A stretch of 64,000 nucleotides of DNA, from the NCBI GenBank assembly GCA_018056425.1, contig JAGPFR010000008.1, positions 16,538-80,537 of the forward strand, in the 5' to 3' direction. This stretch comes from Lachnospiraceae bacterium (lineage in GTDB: Bacteria; Bacillota; Clostridia; Lachnospirales; Lachnospiraceae). This document shows, one piece after another, positions 44,651-54,164 of this stretch. Positions within the stretch are counted from its first letter, which is position 1, and each line of letters starts with the position of its first letter. Below the pieces are notes generated by a model that did no database searches, was not told the DNA's origin, and saw only the letters and a list, made by a program, of their open reading frames with translations. Both the position numbers and the translations under genes were made by a program.

Positions 44651-45979
44651 TCAATTCTTAGGCTCGATTTTGGTCTTTCCGCCCATGTAAGGCTGAAGAG
44701 CCTTGGGAATATTGATGCTTCCGTCCTCGTTAACATTATTCTCGAGGAAAGCGATAAGTCCTCTGGGCGTTGCAAGTACGGTATTGTTAAGAGTATGAAC
44801 AAGGTAAGTTCCGTTTTCGCCCTTTGTTCTGATGCCGAGTCTTCTGGCCTGAGCATCTCCTAGGGTAGAGCATGAACCGACCTCAAAATACTTCTGCTGT
44901 CTGGGGCTCCATGCTTCAACATCGCAGGACTTAACCTTAAGATCTGCAAGGTCTCCGCTGCAGCACTCGAGTGTTCTTACGGGGATATCGAGACTTCTGA
45001 AGAATTCAACGGTATACTGCCACATCTTGTTGTACCAGTCCATTGATTCTTCGGGCTTGCAGAGAACTACCATCTCCTGCTTCTCGAACTGATGAACTCT
45101 GTATACACCTCTCTCCTCGATTCCGTGAGATCCGACTTCTTTTCTGAAGCAGGGTGAATATGAGGTGAGACACTGAGGAAGTTTATTCTCCTCAATGAGC
45201 TGTCCCTGAAATCTTCCGATCATGGAGTGCTCACTGGTTCCGATAAGATAAAGATCCTCTCCCTCAATCTTATACATCATGGCTTCCATTTCCTTGAAGC
45301 TCATAACGCCGGTAACAACATTACTTCTGATCATGAAAGGAGGGATGCAATAAGTGAATCCCTTATCGATCATGAAATCTCTCGCATAGCTGAGCATTGC
45401 GGAGTGAAGCCTTGCAGCGTCACCGATGAGATAGTAGAATCCGTTTCCGCTGGTACGTCCGGCAGCATCCTTATCAAGTCCTCCTATTCTTTCAAGAATG
45501 TCAGCATGATAAGGAACTTCAAAAGAAGGAACTACGGGGTCTCCGAATTTCTCGTTTTCTACATTTTCGCTGTCATCCTTACCGATGGGAACGGACTCAT
45601 CGATGATATTGGGGATGACCATCATGATCTTGGTGATCTTCTCACCAAGATCTTCTTCCATCTTCTCGAGCTCTTCAAGTCTCTTGGCACCTGCTTCGAC
45701 TTCTGCCTTTTTGGCATCAACTTCTGCCTTGAGTTTTTCAACCTCTGCAGTATCTCCGGTGCTCTCAGCTTTCTTCATTCTGCCCATAAGACCGCCTATC
45801 TCCTTGGAGACTGCGTTTCTCTTATTTCTTAAACTGTCACCTTCCTGTTTTGCCTTACGGACCTGATCGTCAAGTTCCGCTACTTCATCAACAAGTGAAA
45901 GCTTCTCATCCTGGAATTTCTTTTTGATATTTTCTTTTACAAGATCAGGATTTTCTCTTATGAGCTTAATGTCTATCAT
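44651..45979 (-). CDS. serS: Serine--tRNA ligase
   Basis: 442 residues. The N-terminal long antiparallel coiled coil (about 30-100) that grips the serine tRNA variable arm is followed by the class II catalytic domain. Motif 2 is CFRKEVGSHGIEERGVYRVHQFEKQEM and motif 3 is NNTVLATPRGLIAFLENN. It charges tRNA(Ser) with serine. I see no T-box before it; the leader is only about 24 bp after the DUF4446 gene. Confidence 0.96.
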   Translation of the reverse strand: MIDIKLIRENPDLVKENIKKKFQDEKLSLVDEVAELDDQVRKAKQEGDSLRNKRNAVSKEIGGLMGRMKKAESTGDTAEVEKLKAEVDAKKAEVEAGAKRLEELEKMEEDLGEKITKIMMVIPNIIDESVPIGKDDSENVENEKFGDPVVPSFEVPYHADILERIGGLDKDAAGRTSGNGFYYLIGDAARLHSAMLSYARDFMIDKGFTYCIPPFMIRSNVVTGVMSFKEMEAMMYKIEGEDLYLIGTSEHSMIGRFQGQLIEENKLPQCLTSYSPCFRKEVGSHGIEERGVYRVHQFEKQEMVVLCKPEESMDWYNKMWQYTVEFFRSLDIPVRTLECCSGDLADLKVKSCDVEAWSPRQQKYFEVGSCSTLGDAQARRLGIRTKGENGTYLVHTLNNTVLATPRGLIAFLENNVNEDGSINIPKALQPYMGGKTKIEPKN

Positions 45980-46003
45980 TTTCTTTTCCTCGCTTAAAGC
46001 TTT

Positions 46004-46522
46004 TTATTTTTTTAATGCTTTGTTCAGTGCTTCGATCTCTTCTTTTCCGAGTTCGTGTTCGCACTTTCCTTTTTCAATGACTCTGGTATATACATATCCG
46101 CCTTCGGTGGAATATACATTATTGATCAGAACTCCGTTATCTTCCTCATCGAGGATTACTACTACGGCACTCATCTCACCGCCGAGTTCTTCATAAGCAT
46201 CGTATCTTACGATACCCATTTTCTGATATACGCCTTTGAGTCTTCCGAAGATCTTTCTGATGTCATCGGAATTTCTGGATGAATCTTTGAGGAGCTTTTT
46301 GTTGTCCTCGATTATCTGATCGAGTTCCTCTTCAAGACTCTTTCCGTCTTCACCGGATGTAAGAGCATCTATCCTTTCGGAAAGGATTGATATCTGTTTT
46401 TTATTCTTCGAATTCATTACGATCAGAATGATGATCGCAAGGAAGCATACACAAAGAACTATAACCCATATTCCGGGATCAAGATTTCCCAGACCGAGCA
46501 TACTTAATATACTGCTTTGCAA
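46004..46522 (-). CDS. DUF4446 family membrane protein
   Basis: 172 residues. One N-terminal transmembrane helix (IWVIVLCVCFLAIIILIVM, about 18-36) is followed by a coiled coil and a compact domain FGRLKGVYQKMGIVRYDAYEELGGEMSAVVVILDEEDNGVLINNVYSTEGGYVYTRVI, the DUF4446 core. It commonly sits beside parB in Clostridia. Its function is unknown. It starts 28 bp after the parB stop and leads into serS. Confidence 0.88.
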   Translation of the reverse strand: MQSSILSMLGLGNLDPGIWVIVLCVCFLAIIILIVMNSKNKKQISILSERIDALTSGEDGKSLEEELDQIIEDNKKLLKDSSRNSDDIRKIFGRLKGVYQKMGIVRYDAYEELGGEMSAVVVILDEEDNGVLINNVYSTEGGYVYTRVIEKGKCEHELGKEEIEALNKALKK

Positions 46523-46550
46523 CGCGGCACCTCCAAATGTGACACTAATG

Positions 46551-47447
46551 TCAGCTTCTTAATTTTGCTGCTATACGATCGAGATCTTCATTATTATAGA
46601 ATTCGATCGTTACGGTGCCTGCTCCGTTTCCTTTGCCTGAGATAGAAACCTTGGTTCCGACTGCCATCTTCAGATTCTCTTCCATGTCGTGATAGAATAC
46701 CTTAAGTGCTTCATCGGTAACAGGTCTGGGCTTAACGGGTTTCTTAAGCGAATTGACAAGCTTCTCTACATCACGGACATTGAGTCTTTCATCAATAATC
46801 CTCTGAGCAACTTCTTCCTGCTTCTCTGTATCTTCAATTGCTAGAAGAGCTCTTCCGTGTCCGGCTGAGATCAGATCTTCGATGAGCATTTCCTGAACTT
46901 TGTCTGAAAGTTTGAGAAGTCTGATGGAGTTGGTAATAGCAGATCTGCTCTTTGAAAGCGTTTCGGCTATTTCATCCTGAGTAAGATCGTACTCATCGAC
47001 AAGTCTCTTGAATCCCTGTGCTTCTTCAATGGGATTGAGATCTTTTCTCTGCATATTCTCGATAAGTGATATCTCGAGAATCTCTTTCTCACTATAGTTT
47101 CCGATAATTACGGGAACTTCTTTTAATCCGGCAAGTTTGGATGCTCTCCATCTTCTCTCACCGGCGATTATCTCATAATGATCTCCCCTGTCCTGAACAA
47201 GAATGGGGCTGATAAGTCCGTGGATCTTAATTGAATCAGCCAGTTCCTGAAGAGCATCCTCATCGAATTTTCTTCTGGGCTGTTTTCTGTTGGGTTCAAC
47301 CTTATTGATACTTACCATGGTACGGGAATCATCGTTTTCACTTTTTGATTTTTCCCTTGCGGCTTTGGTATTTTCTTCAGCCGTATCATTTTTCACCACA
47401 TTGGGTATCAGTGCATCAAGTCCCTTGCCAAGTCCCTTCTTTGCCAT
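46551..47447 (-). CDS. parB: Chromosome partitioning protein ParB (Spo0J)
   Basis: 298 residues. The N-terminal CTPase/ParB domain has NRKQPRRKFDEDALQELADSI and GERRWRASKLAG. The central helix-turn-helix DEIAETLSKSRSAITNSIRLLKL binds parS, and a C-terminal dimerisation domain follows. ParB loads at parS, spreads by sliding clamps and recruits condensin. It lies directly downstream of parA and within 2.6 kb of the two parS sites. Confidence 0.96.
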   Translation of the reverse strand: MAKKGLGKGLDALIPNVVKNDTAEENTKAAREKSKSENDDSRTMVSINKVEPNRKQPRRKFDEDALQELADSIKIHGLISPILVQDRGDHYEIIAGERRWRASKLAGLKEVPVIIGNYSEKEILEISLIENMQRKDLNPIEEAQGFKRLVDEYDLTQDEIAETLSKSRSAITNSIRLLKLSDKVQEMLIEDLISAGHGRALLAIEDTEKQEEVAQRIIDERLNVRDVEKLVNSLKKPVKPRPVTDEALKVFYHDMEENLKMAVGTKVSISGKGNGAGTVTIEFYNNEDLDRIAAKLRS

Positions 47448-47489
47448 TTTTCCCTCCGAAAAAACAAATAATTATAACACTTGATATCT

Positions 47490-48260
47490 TTACTCGCCTG
47501 CGAGCATGGAATCAACTTCTTTAGCGAGGTTCATATAAGCTACTGCCCCGCTGCATTTAGGATCATATACGGTAATGGGCTGCTCAAATGAAGGAGCTTC
47601 CGATAACCTTATATTTCTGGGAATCTTTGTTTCAAATGTATGATACTTAACGGTATTTCTAACGCTGTCTACTACATCATTGGAAAGAACGGTTCTTCCG
47701 TCATACATGGTGAAGAGGATTCCGGTAAGATCAAGTGTGGGATTCATTCTGCTTCTGACCAGGTTAATGGTTTCAATAACCTGACCGAGACCTTCAAGTG
47801 CAAGGTACTCACACTGAACAGGAACGATTACTCCGGTTGCTGCTGCCATGGAGTTTACGGTAGTAAGACTTATGGCAGGAGGACAATCTATGAAAATATA
47901 ATCGTATTCGTCTTTTACAAAATCAAGTTCTCTTCTGAGGATGAGGTTAGCCTTATCCTTACCGGCCATCTCGATCTCAACTGCGCCAAGATTTACATTG
48001 GCAGGAACTATCGATACGTTTTTAGCAACGTCTTTAATGATTGCTTCGGACAGAGTGCACTCCTCCAGCATTACTTCATAGATGGTATTTTCTACTTCGT
48101 TCTTATTAACTCCGAAGCTGCTGGATGAATTTCCCTGAGGGTCCATATCAATAAGAAGTACTTTCTTACCGAGTTCTCCCAGTGAAGCTGACAGGTTAAC
48201 TGCCGTACAGGTCTTGCCGACCCCGCCTTTTTGATTGGCTATTGCTAAAATTCTATTCAT
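47490..48260 (-). CDS. parA: Chromosome partitioning ATPase ParA (Soj)
   Basis: 256 residues. The deviant Walker A is QKGGVGKTCTAVNL, and Walker B is YIFIDCPPAISLTTVNS; the chain has no N-terminal helix-turn-helix, so it is the Soj type. It binds DNA as an ATP dimer and works with ParB in origin segregation and in control of DnaA. A parS-like site lies 47 bp upstream of its start. Confidence 0.96.
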   Translation of the reverse strand: MNRILAIANQKGGVGKTCTAVNLSASLGELGKKVLLIDMDPQGNSSSSFGVNKNEVENTIYEVMLEECTLSEAIIKDVAKNVSIVPANVNLGAVEIEMAGKDKANLILRRELDFVKDEYDYIFIDCPPAISLTTVNSMAAATGVIVPVQCEYLALEGLGQVIETINLVRSRMNPTLDLTGILFTMYDGRTVLSNDVVDSVRNTVKYHTFETKIPRNIRLSEAPSFEQPITVYDPKCSGAVAYMNLAKEVDSMLAGE

Positions 48261-48306
48261 ATTTACCCCTTTTCGTAATGCGGACAGTGGTTATTATATC
48301 ACGAAT

Positions 48307-48322
48307 TGTTCCACGTGAAAAA
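48307..48322. promoter_or_regulatory. Degenerate parS-like site upstream of parA
   Basis: TGTTCCACGTGAAAAA matches the parS consensus TGTTTCACGTGAAACA at 14 of 16 positions. It could bind ParB weakly and regulate the parAB genes. Confidence 0.6.
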
Positions 48323-48331
48323 CTATTCGGA

Positions 48332-48685
48332 TTATTTTTCGGCTGATAAATAGAAGGTAATCCTACATTCTTTCTTTTTATATATTCCTTCTATGGTTAT
48401 CTTCCCATCATTAAACGGTATAAGTTCGACCTGTGAATCCTTATTGAAATCATCATATAAAAGACAGAAACCTTTTTCTTGGAAATGAACCACTGCATAT
48501 CCTATATTTTCCCGATTAAGATATTGAAGTTCATTCATCTTAAGAGGAAGTTCTGTGTTCCAATCTTCTGACTCTATGATCAGTGTTTTCCCTTCTGCAA
48601 GTTCTTCATTTGAATAGTATCTATATTCATCCAGAAGCTCGTTTAACTTTTTGTTTCTGTCAAAATATCTGATCAGACCAAGCAT
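48332..48685 (-). CDS. Small protein of unknown function next to parA
   Basis: 117 residues from ATG 48685, which follows AAGGAGTG; the longer frame overlaps the zinc-ribbon gene and has no ribosome site. The protein has a charged N-terminal helix (LGLIRYFDRNKKLNELLDEYRYYSNEEL) and a beta-rich remainder (KTLIIESEDWNTELPLKMNELQYLNRENIGYAVVHFQEKGFCLLYDDF). I do not recognise the family. It lies between the zinc-ribbon gene and parA in the same direction. Confidence 0.7.
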   Translation of the reverse strand: MLGLIRYFDRNKKLNELLDEYRYYSNEELAEGKTLIIESEDWNTELPLKMNELQYLNRENIGYAVVHFQEKGFCLLYDDFNKDSQVELIPFNDGKITIEGIYKKKECRITFYLSAEK

Positions 48686-48714
48686 AACCCACTCCTTACT
48701 GATAGTTACATCAT

Positions 48715-48978
48715 TCAATCGAATATGTATGCCAGTAACATCAATATAAGAAAGAAAAACAACCAGGACGCCGCCAAAATACATAACGGTTTATTTGCTT
48801 CTAATATCAATCCGAAATACGGATTTTCTTTTACCTTCTTTATCAGTTCGTCTTTTTCCCTTTTGTGTATCGCAGGCTCAGGTGTTTCAATTCGGTTATC
48901 ATATCCAATCCATGTTCCGCAATTGGGACAGGATTTTTCCTGATTATTTAGTTTTTCCTTACAGTTAGGGCATTTCAT
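48715..48978 (-). CDS. Zinc-ribbon membrane protein
   Basis: 87 residues. The N-terminus is a four-cysteine zinc ribbon (MKCPNCKEKLNNQEKSCPNCG); a charged linker (about 30-53) leads to a C-terminal hydrophobic helix (LCILAASWLFFFLILMLLAYIF) that should anchor it in the membrane. Proteins of this plan are common in Firmicutes, but their roles differ. It stands beside two parS sites and upstream of the 117-residue protein gene. Confidence 0.75.
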   Translation of the reverse strand: MKCPNCKEKLNNQEKSCPNCGTWIGYDNRIETPEPAIHKREKDELIKKVKENPYFGLILEANKPLCILAASWLFFFLILMLLAYIFD

Positions 48979-49053
48979 ATGGAATCTGTATACCTATATA
49001 TAGTGGTATAAGAATCAGGTGTTGTGAAACTTTTTTCTAAAACCACTAAAGAT

Positions 49054-49069
49054 TGTTTCACGTGAAACA
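49054..49069. promoter_or_regulatory. parS site (perfect)
   Basis: TGTTTCACGTGAAACA, the exact 16-bp palindrome bound by ParB/Spo0J in Firmicutes. Confidence 0.95.
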
Positions 49070-49091
49070 TAAAAACCCTAAATCTAGAAAA

Positions 49092-49107
49092 TGTTTCACG
49101 TGAAACA
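49092..49107. promoter_or_regulatory. parS site (perfect), second copy
   Basis: TGTTTCACGTGAAACA again, starting 38 bp after the first. The pair lies in the intergenic region between rsmG and the zinc-ribbon gene. Confidence 0.95.
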
Positions 49108-49177
49108 ATAAAATCTAGTATATCTATATTAGGAAGAAACGGGCCTAAACAATATATAGGGTATGACGAACAATCAA

Positions 49178-49894
49178 TCACAAGGGTTTCTTAGAAGGAG
49201 TACCGGGTTTTCTGGGATAGGACTTGGGACATGACCCATCTTTTGAAATAAGAATAAGATTTCTTACCATATCACTGTCCGGTAATATAAACTCATCCTC
49301 TTTAAGGATTGAGGAATTCAAAACCGATAAAGCATGAGAAGCTGCCTCTGCTTCTGAGGAGCCTTTATCAGATTTATATGAAATAAAAGTACCACCTGTT
49401 TTAACAAATGGTAAACACAGTTCACATAAAACAGGAAGATTTGCCACGGCACGGGAAACACATAGATCATATTGCTCTCTCATGGAGGCAACATGACCTG
49501 CTTCTTCTGCACGGCCGTGGTATGTAGATATACCCTTCAGGTCAAGGGCAGATATTACATCATCGAGAAATTTCAATCTCTTCTGAAGTGAATCGAAAAG
49601 AGTAATATTGAGGTTCGGAAAAATAATCTTCAAAACCATACCAGGAAATCCTGCTCCGGTACCTATATCAATAAGAGATTTATTCCCGGACATGTCTATA
49701 TCTCTTACGATAGTAACAGAATCGATATAATGTTTAATGAGTACATCATCGAATTCTGTTATGGCAGTAAGATTAAGAGACTTGTTGGTCTCTATCATCA
49801 TCTCATAATATGTATCAAGTTGCTTTATCTGATCATCGGATACTATGACTCCATACTGAGATAAATATGAAATTAATTTAGAATAATCATGCAT
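49178..49894 (-). CDS. rsmG: 16S rRNA (guanine(527)-N(7))-methyltransferase
   Basis: GidB/RsmG, 238 residues, which uses SAM to methylate G527 in the 530 loop of 16S rRNA; loss gives low-level streptomycin resistance in bacteria that have been tested. Motifs are NKSLNLTAITEFDDVLIKHYIDSVTI, the SAM loop LIDIGTGAGFPGMVLKI and CVSRAVANLPVLCELCLPFV. The C-terminus PRKPGTPSKKPL is typical. ATG 49894 is chosen over GTG 49909; neither has a clear ribosome site, so the start is uncertain. mnmG lies just upstream. Confidence 0.94.
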   Translation of the reverse strand: MHDYSKLISYLSQYGVIVSDDQIKQLDTYYEMMIETNKSLNLTAITEFDDVLIKHYIDSVTIVRDIDMSGNKSLIDIGTGAGFPGMVLKIIFPNLNITLFDSLQKRLKFLDDVISALDLKGISTYHGRAEEAGHVASMREQYDLCVSRAVANLPVLCELCLPFVKTGGTFISYKSDKGSSEAEAASHALSVLNSSILKEDEFILPDSDMVRNLILISKDGSCPKSYPRKPGTPSKKPL

Positions 49895-49916
49895 AGAATT
49901 ATGACACACGTGTCAT

Positions 49917-51857
49917 TTAATTATTGCTTATATTTTTTCTGTTCAATTTTTCAAGGTAAACCAAAAGTACTGAAATATCGGCGGGAGAAACACCTGATAT
50001 TCTTGATGCCTGACCGACAGAAACAGGTCTGAAATCTTTGAGATGCTGACGCGCTTCCAGACGAAGTGAAGGTACATCATCATAATCAATATCTTCGGGA
50101 ATAAGTTTTACTTCCAGTCTCTCCTGTTCCCTTACCTGTTTTTCCTGACGCTTTATATAACCTTCATATCTGATCTCAATCTGGACCTGCTCTATTACGT
50201 CCGAAGGAAGATCAGGTCTTTCAGGATCCAAAGGCTTTAATTTCTCATAATCAAGTTCGGGTCTGCATAAAAGTGAAGCAAGTGAAGTAGCAGTCGAAAG
50301 AGGTGATGATCCCATCGACTCCAGATATGAACAAACATCCTTACCCGCGCCGAGCATTATCTCCTTAAGTCTGACAATCTCAGAATCGATCATCTCCTGT
50401 TTTTTCAAAACTCCGGTATAAATTTCATCTGAAACAAGACCGACTTTATGTCCGTACTTCCTGAGTCTGAGATCGGCATTGTCCTGTCTTAAGAGCAGTC
50501 TGTACTCTGCTCTAGAAGTCATCATTCTGTAAGGTTCACGATTGTCTTTGGTAACAAGATCATCGATAAGAACTCCGATGTAGCTTTCACTTCTCTTAAG
50601 AACAAGGAATTCTTTTCCGAGAATTTCCATTGCGGCATTTACACCTGCAACAAAACCCTGGGCTGCAGCTTCTTCATAACCGCTGCTTCCGTTAAACTGA
50701 CCTCCGGCAAAAAGACCTTTGATCATTTTAAATTCAAGATGAGGATATAAGTCTTTTGCATTGATGCAATCATATTCGATAGCATATGCATTTCTTACGA
50801 TCTTACAATTCTCAAGACCGGGAACCGTTCTGTACATTGCAAGCTGTACATCTTCGGGAAGTGAAGAACTCATTCCGTCGACATACATCTCATCCGTATA
50901 TAATCCTTCAGGCTCAATAAATACCTGATGTGATTCTTTCTCGGCAAACTTTACGACCTTGTCTTCTATCGAGGGACAATATCTGGGACCTGTTCCCTCA
51001 ATGATTCCTGCATAAATGGGTGACCTGTCAAGATTGGCTCTTATGATATCATGCGTTTTCTGATTTGTATGAGTAAGCCAGCATGACACCTGTTCTTTTT
51101 GAATAGAATCCGGATCCGTCGAAAAAGAAAAGGGAACTATCCTCTCGTCACCCTTCTGCTCTTCCATCTTGGAAAAATCTATTGTTTTTCCATCCATCCT
51201 GGCAGGGGTTCCGGTTTTGAATCTTCGTAAATTAATCCCTGCAGCTCTAAGTGAATCCGACAGATGAGTAGCTGCCTGTAATCCGTTAGGTCCGGTATAA
51301 ACAATGGACTCTCCGGTTAGACATCTGGAATTCAGATAAACACCTGTACAAAGAACAACAGCCTTTGCATGATATACCGCACCGGTCTGAGTCTTTACAC
51401 CTGTTACTCTTTTTTCAAAAGATCCTTCTTTGGAATCGGAAGGAATCTCTTCCCACAGAAGTTCACAGACTTCAGCCTGCTTTATGGTGAGGTGTTCCTG
51501 GGATTCGAGAACTTTTCTCATCTCTGCAGAATATTCTTTTTTATCCGCCTGAGCTCTGAGTGAATGAACCGCAGGTCCTTTGGACGTATTGAGCATTTTA
51601 CTCTGGATAAAAGTCTTATCAATATTTTTACCCATCTCCCCGCCAAGCGCATCAAGTTCTCTGACAAGATGACCCTTGGATGATCCTCCGATATTGGGGT
51701 TGCATGGCATCAAAGCAATGCTGTCCACACTTACGGTGAAGATAACAGTTTCAAGTCCGAGTCTGCTGCAGGCAAGTGCGGCTTCACATCCCGCATGACC
51801 TGCGCCGACTACGACAACATCCATATCAAATTCGACGCCTCTACATTTCAGATCCAT
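49917..51857 (-). CDS. mnmG: tRNA uridine-5-carboxymethylaminomethyl synthesis enzyme MnmG (GidA)
   Basis: 646 residues. The FAD-binding start is [21 protein letters not shown] and the tRNA-binding part has [20 protein letters not shown]. With MnmE it modifies C5 of wobble uridine in tRNAs reading NNA/NNG codons. ATG 51857 follows the mnmE stop by one base and gives an N-terminus of usual length; ATG 51824 is an alternative. The C-terminal helical domain ending [18 protein letters not shown]-like is present. Confidence 0.95.
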   Translation of the reverse strand: MDLKCRGVEFDMDVVVVGAGHAGCEAALACSRLGLETVIFTVSVDSIALMPCNPNIGGSSKGHLVRELDALGGEMGKNIDKTFIQSKMLNTSKGPAVHSLRAQADKKEYSAEMRKVLESQEHLTIKQAEVCELLWEEIPSDSKEGSFEKRVTGVKTQTGAVYHAKAVVLCTGVYLNSRCLTGESIVYTGPNGLQAATHLSDSLRAAGINLRRFKTGTPARMDGKTIDFSKMEEQKGDERIVPFSFSTDPDSIQKEQVSCWLTHTNQKTHDIIRANLDRSPIYAGIIEGTGPRYCPSIEDKVVKFAEKESHQVFIEPEGLYTDEMYVDGMSSSLPEDVQLAMYRTVPGLENCKIVRNAYAIEYDCINAKDLYPHLEFKMIKGLFAGGQFNGSSGYEEAAAQGFVAGVNAAMEILGKEFLVLKRSESYIGVLIDDLVTKDNREPYRMMTSRAEYRLLLRQDNADLRLRKYGHKVGLVSDEIYTGVLKKQEMIDSEIVRLKEIMLGAGKDVCSYLESMGSSPLSTATSLASLLCRPELDYEKLKPLDPERPDLPSDVIEQVQIEIRYEGYIKRQEKQVREQERLEVKLIPEDIDYDDVPSLRLEARQHLKDFRPVSVGQASRISGVSPADISVLLVYLEKLNRKNISNN

Positions 51858-51858
51858 T

Positions 51859-53298
51859 TTATTTGCCCATACAGAATTTGGAGAAAATTTCATTAGCAAG
51901 ATCGTCACCGATCTCTTCTCCGATTATAAGTCCCAGTGATCTGTATGCATCATACAGATCTACGGTATAAATATCAGTTTCCATGCCTGATGAGATACAC
52001 TCAAGAACATTACCGAGTGATACATCAGCCTGCATCAATAATTCTTTATGTCTGAGTCCGGTTATTACAACTTCGGATGATGAAGAGATCTCTCCGGACA
52101 TAAACAGCTTTTTAATCGTTCTTTTAAGATCATCGAGACCCTGTCCGCCGGATGCGGACATAACTACACAAGGGTATCTATCAAAAAATTCTTCTTCGGT
52201 GAGGCTTTGAAGCGAAGGATCTGCCGAAAATCTGAAATGCTCATATATATCCCTGGGTTTGATCTTAAGAACCTTATCTGCTTTATTTAATATGATAATA
52301 CACTTTCCGATATAAACGGATGAGAAAATCTCCATATCATCCGTGGTCAAAAGTTCGGAAGCATCTATCATGAAAAGCACAAGATCCGCACCGGATGCGG
52401 CATCCATTGCCTTTTTAGTTCCGATACTCTCTATGGGGTCATCTGTTTTCCTGATGCCGGCGGTATCGGTAAGCTTAAGAAGTATATCATCAAGTCTGAC
52501 ATACTCTTCTATCGTATCCCTGGTTGTTCCCGGAATATCCGAAACAATAGCTCTGTCCTGACCGGTAAGAAGATTCAGAAGTGATGATTTTCCGGAATTG
52601 GGACATCCTGCAATACAGGTATTTATCCCTTCTCTTACAAATCTTCCCGAATCATAAGAATTAATAAGCTTTTTTATAGTTCCGGATACATCCCTGACAA
52701 CTTCTTCAATATGTTCGTCATATCCCGTCAGATCATAATGCTCCGGATCATCTATTGCAGATTCTATATAAGCGGTCTCATATAAAAGTTTTGCTCTGAG
52801 ATCTTTGATCACTTCCGATACTCTGCCGGACATCTGATCTCTCGACGCTTTTAATGCCGCTTCAGATCTTGATGAAATAAGATCCATAACTGCTTCCGCC
52901 TGGGCAAGATCCAATTTTCCGTTTAAAAAAGCTCTCCTTGTAAATTCACCGGGCATGGAATGAACTGCACCGTTTTTGATGACAAGATCAAGAACTTTTT
53001 TAAGCAGAAAAACTCCGCCGTGACACTGAATCTCTACAATATCTTCTCCGGTATAAGAATGAGGAGCTTTATATAGTAAAGCAATACATTCATCAATCGT
53101 TTCTTCCCCATCCTTAACATAAAGATGTCTGAAAGAATTAGCCTGCATGGAATCAAGAACCTTTTCGCCTCCTGCATCAAACAGAATATTTGAACATACC
53201 GAAACAGCATCAGGTCCGCTGACTCTGATGATTCCTATTCCCGATTCCGACAAAGCGGTTGAGATTGCTGCAATTGTAGATGAAGTAACTTCCGACAT
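51859..53298 (-). CDS. mnmE: tRNA modification GTPase MnmE (TrmE)
   Basis: 479 residues from ATG 53298 ([29 protein letters not shown]), the standard N-terminus. The inserted G domain has [12 protein letters not shown] (G1), [12 protein letters not shown] (G2/switch I) and DTAG (G3), with NKAD (G4); the protein ends in FCMGK, the conserved cysteine motif. It is the potassium-dependent GTPase partner of MnmG. The start has no ribosome binding site and lies 5-10 bp after a terminator-like hairpin, an unusual arrangement. Confidence 0.94.
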   Translation of the reverse strand: MSEVTSSTIAAISTALSESGIGIIRVSGPDAVSVCSNILFDAGGEKVLDSMQANSFRHLYVKDGEETIDECIALLYKAPHSYTGEDIVEIQCHGGVFLLKKVLDLVIKNGAVHSMPGEFTRRAFLNGKLDLAQAEAVMDLISSRSEAALKASRDQMSGRVSEVIKDLRAKLLYETAYIESAIDDPEHYDLTGYDEHIEEVVRDVSGTIKKLINSYDSGRFVREGINTCIAGCPNSGKSSLLNLLTGQDRAIVSDIPGTTRDTIEEYVRLDDILLKLTDTAGIRKTDDPIESIGTKKAMDAASGADLVLFMIDASELLTTDDMEIFSSVYIGKCIIILNKADKVLKIKPRDIYEHFRFSADPSLQSLTEEEFFDRYPCVVMSASGGQGLDDLKRTIKKLFMSGEISSSSEVVITGLRHKELLMQADVSLGNVLECISSGMETDIYTVDLYDAYRSLGLIIGEEIGDDLANEIFSKFCMGK

Positions 53299-53302
53299 AT
53301 TT

Positions 53303-53333
53303 ATAAAAAGGGCCAAGGCAGATGCCATGGCCC
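53303..53333 (-). terminator. Terminator-like hairpin after jag, abutting the mnmE start
   Basis: On the minus strand, GGGCCATGGC pairs with GCCTTGGCCC (one mismatch) over a short loop and is followed by TTTTTAT. The mnmE ATG comes only a few bases after the U-tract. This could work as an attenuator for mnmE-mnmG-rsmG. Confidence 0.7.
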
Positions 53334-53354
53334 TGTAGGGTTAAGTCTTAAGGA

Positions 53355-54152
53355 TCAATATCTTCTGCCTCTGCGTCCGTTATAACGACCGCGATCTCCG
53401 GTAGGCTTTACACCTTCTTTGAGAGCGACAACAATGTGTCTGTTTGAACCTTCACCCTCACTGTAGGTATATACATAATCGTTATCCTGAAGTGCGGAAT
53501 GAATTATTCTTCTCTCATAAGGATTCATGGATTCAAGCTCGTAAGGACGGCCTGTTCTCTTAACCTTTGAAGAAACATTCTTGGCAAGATTTTCAAGAGT
53601 TGCTCTTCTTCTTTCTCTGTAATCTTCGGTATCAACCTTAACTCTGATATACTGCTCGCTCTCCTTATTAACAACAAGGCTTACGAGATACTGGAGAGAA
53701 TCAAGAGTTGCTCCTCTTTTTCCGATAAGGATTCCCATGTCACTTCCGAGAAGTTCGATATCAAGTGCATTTTCCGAAAGTTCAAAAGAAGTCTTGATCT
53801 GAGCTTCAAGTTCCATAGCCTTGAAAACATCTTCAAGGAATTTAACTGCGATTGCTTCATACTTAGCGGGATCGGATACGGGAACTATTTTCTCGGATTC
53901 ACTCTTTTTGGAGGAAACTTCTTCGGTCTTAACTTCGTTTACGCTCTCTTCAGCTTTTTCTTCCTCAGCAGGAACTTCATCAGATTTGATACGGGCCTTG
54001 ATAACTGCATTTTTTGAACCGAGTCCAAGGAAACCTGAAGATCCTTCGGAAACAACCACATAATCAAGTCTGTCACTGGTAACTCCAAGATCCTGGCAGG
54101 CATCAGTGATCAGATCATTAACCGACTTACCTGTATATTCTTTATATTCCAT
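53355..54152 (-). CDS. jag: RNA-binding protein Jag/KhpB
   Basis: 265 residues. The N-terminal Jag domain (MEYKEYTGKSVNDLITDACQDLGVTSDRLDYVVVSEGSSGFLGLGSKNAVIKARI) is followed by an acidic linker, a KH-II domain with LGSDMGILIGKRGATLDSLQYLV and an R3H domain (YRERRRATLENLAKNVSSKVKRTGRP... NPYERRIIHSALQDNDYVYTYSEGEGSNRHIVV). It acts with KhpA in RNA control and cell elongation. The gene is 12 bp after yidC. Confidence 0.95.
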   Translation of the reverse strand: MEYKEYTGKSVNDLITDACQDLGVTSDRLDYVVVSEGSSGFLGLGSKNAVIKARIKSDEVPAEEEKAEESVNEVKTEEVSSKKSESEKIVPVSDPAKYEAIAVKFLEDVFKAMELEAQIKTSFELSENALDIELLGSDMGILIGKRGATLDSLQYLVSLVVNKESEQYIRVKVDTEDYRERRRATLENLAKNVSSKVKRTGRPYELESMNPYERRIIHSALQDNDYVYTYSEGEGSNRHIVVALKEGVKPTGDRGRYNGRRGRRY

Positions 54153-54164
54153 CTGTATGTGACC

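Noticed and set aside
45980-46003. Possible T-box before serS
   Set aside because: Only 24 bp separate serS from the gene upstream, so there is no room for a T-box.
48985-49016. Inverted repeat TATACC/GGTATA before the zinc-ribbon gene
   Set aside because: The arms are only six bases in an AT-rich region and could easily be chance.
49901-49916. Near-palindrome ATGACACACGTGTCAT at the mnmG-rsmG junction
   Set aside because: It shares only the ACGTG centre with parS and lies over a stop and a start codon; it is too different to call a ParB site.
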